64,000 nt of DNA from Actinomadura pelletieri DSM 43383 (GTDB lineage Bacteria; Actinomycetota; Actinomycetes; Streptosporangiales; Streptosporangiaceae): NCBI RefSeq assembly GCF_003634705.1, contig NZ_RBWU01000009.1, positions 52,307-116,306 on the forward strand, given 5' to 3'. Positions 63,719 through 64,000 of the stretch are shown here, piece after piece. Each line of letters opens with the position of its first letter. Within the stretch, counting starts at the first letter, position 1. The notes under the pieces were generated by a model. The model saw nothing but the letters and a program-made list of their open reading frames with translations. It was not told the DNA's origin and did no database searches. A program made the translations under genes and the position numbers.

Positions 63719-63747
63719 TTGACTGCCCCTGCGGCGGGGCTTAATGT
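63719..63747 (+). promoter_or_regulatory. rRNA operon promoter, upstream
   Basis: TTGACT (63719-63724), 17-base spacer, TAATGT (63742-63747). A close match to the housekeeping consensus, in a region without a gene. It is the first of tandem promoters feeding the rRNA leader. Confidence 0.65.
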
Positions 63748-63876
63748 TCTACACGCCCCACGGGGGAGCGGGACGCTGAACAGCGGCCGACCTCGGGGGG
63801 AACCTCACACGAACCTCAAGGGTGAAGACTTGCTCCTTGCCCTGAATAGGACGTGTGGGGACGAACCGCCCAGAGT

Positions 63877-63904
63877 TTGACAAACTGGACGGATCGAATA
63901 GGCT
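63877..63904 (+). promoter_or_regulatory. rRNA operon promoter, downstream
   Basis: TTGACA (63877-63882), 16-base spacer, TAGGCT (63899-63904). The -35 is perfect and the -10 has the TAGGnT form seen in actinomycete rRNA promoters. The start would be near 63911. Confidence 0.75.
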
Positions 63905-64000
63905 TGAAGGGTTGCCCCGGAGCCGGGGCTCGCGGAAGCGGGTTCGGGCGCGGTGGGTGTCCGTTTCTTGAGAACTCAACAGCGTGTTAAAAGCCAGTGC
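63905..64000 (+). ncRNA. 16S rRNA leader with antitermination element (partial)
   Basis: The window ends inside the leader. TTGAGAACTCAACAGCGTG (63968-63986) is the conserved actinobacterial pre-16S sequence (TTGAGAACTCAA boxA-like element), which precedes the 16S gene by some 100-250 bases. The 16S gene itself is beyond the window. Confidence 0.8.

Overview
The window is a gene-dense, very high-GC chromosomal segment from an actinomycete. The clues are PimA-type mannosyltransferase and acyltransferase genes, a mycothiol-type DinB-fold protein, TAGACT/TAGGCT-like -10 elements, frequent GTG/TTG starts, and the gene order ruvCAB-yajC-secDF-apt-relA. Gene order and style fit the Streptosporangiales (an Actinomadura-like organism is my guess), but no rRNA is present to settle it. 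The window ends inside the leader of an rRNA operon.

Layout. 0-32.4 kb is a conserved housekeeping block. It holds phosphatidylinositol mannoside synthesis (acyltransferase end, pimA), a DUF3048 lipoprotein, PLP synthase (pdxS, pdxT, split by a DUF6928 gene), yebC, ruvCAB, yajC-secD-secF, apt, relA, hisS-aspS and an MBL hydrolase on the minus strand, a secreted-type cyclophilin and a DUF349 protein. Then come a minus-strand group of small exported proteins (DUF305, DUF3105, small membrane protein) and rarA-DUF948-DUF6167-alaS-ruvX-mltG-aroE.

32.4-36.6 kb is an accessory junction: an iterated intergenic repeat, an alpha-alpha toroid (squalene-cyclase-like) membrane protein, a HIT protein, a PfkB kinase and a NUDIX hydrolase. 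It separates two conserved blocks that are not adjacent in the relatives I know. 36.6-45 kb is translation: infC with an apparent AUC start and an upstream attenuator, rpmI, rplT, a TrmH-type methyltransferase, a STAS protein, an orphan PAS histidine kinase, and pheS-pheT ended by an 18-bp perfect hairpin.

45-52.7 kb is more variable. It has an ABC-F protein with a long structured leader, a solute-binding protein paired with a VWA membrane protein, and a MarR-regulated ABC-2 exporter. 52.7-61.4 kb is the complete arginine pathway argCJBDFRGH, preceded by tandem ARG-box-like sites over a promoter; argR lies inside the operon, so the pathway is self-regulated. 61.4-64 kb holds a 3-methyladenine glycosylase, tyrS and the rrn promoters and leader.

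The least explained parts are two unrelated tandem intergenic repeats (22.0-22.5 kb and 32.5-32.8 kb), both between convergent genes, the toroid/HIT/PfkB/NUDIX cluster, and the leader of the ABC-F gene.
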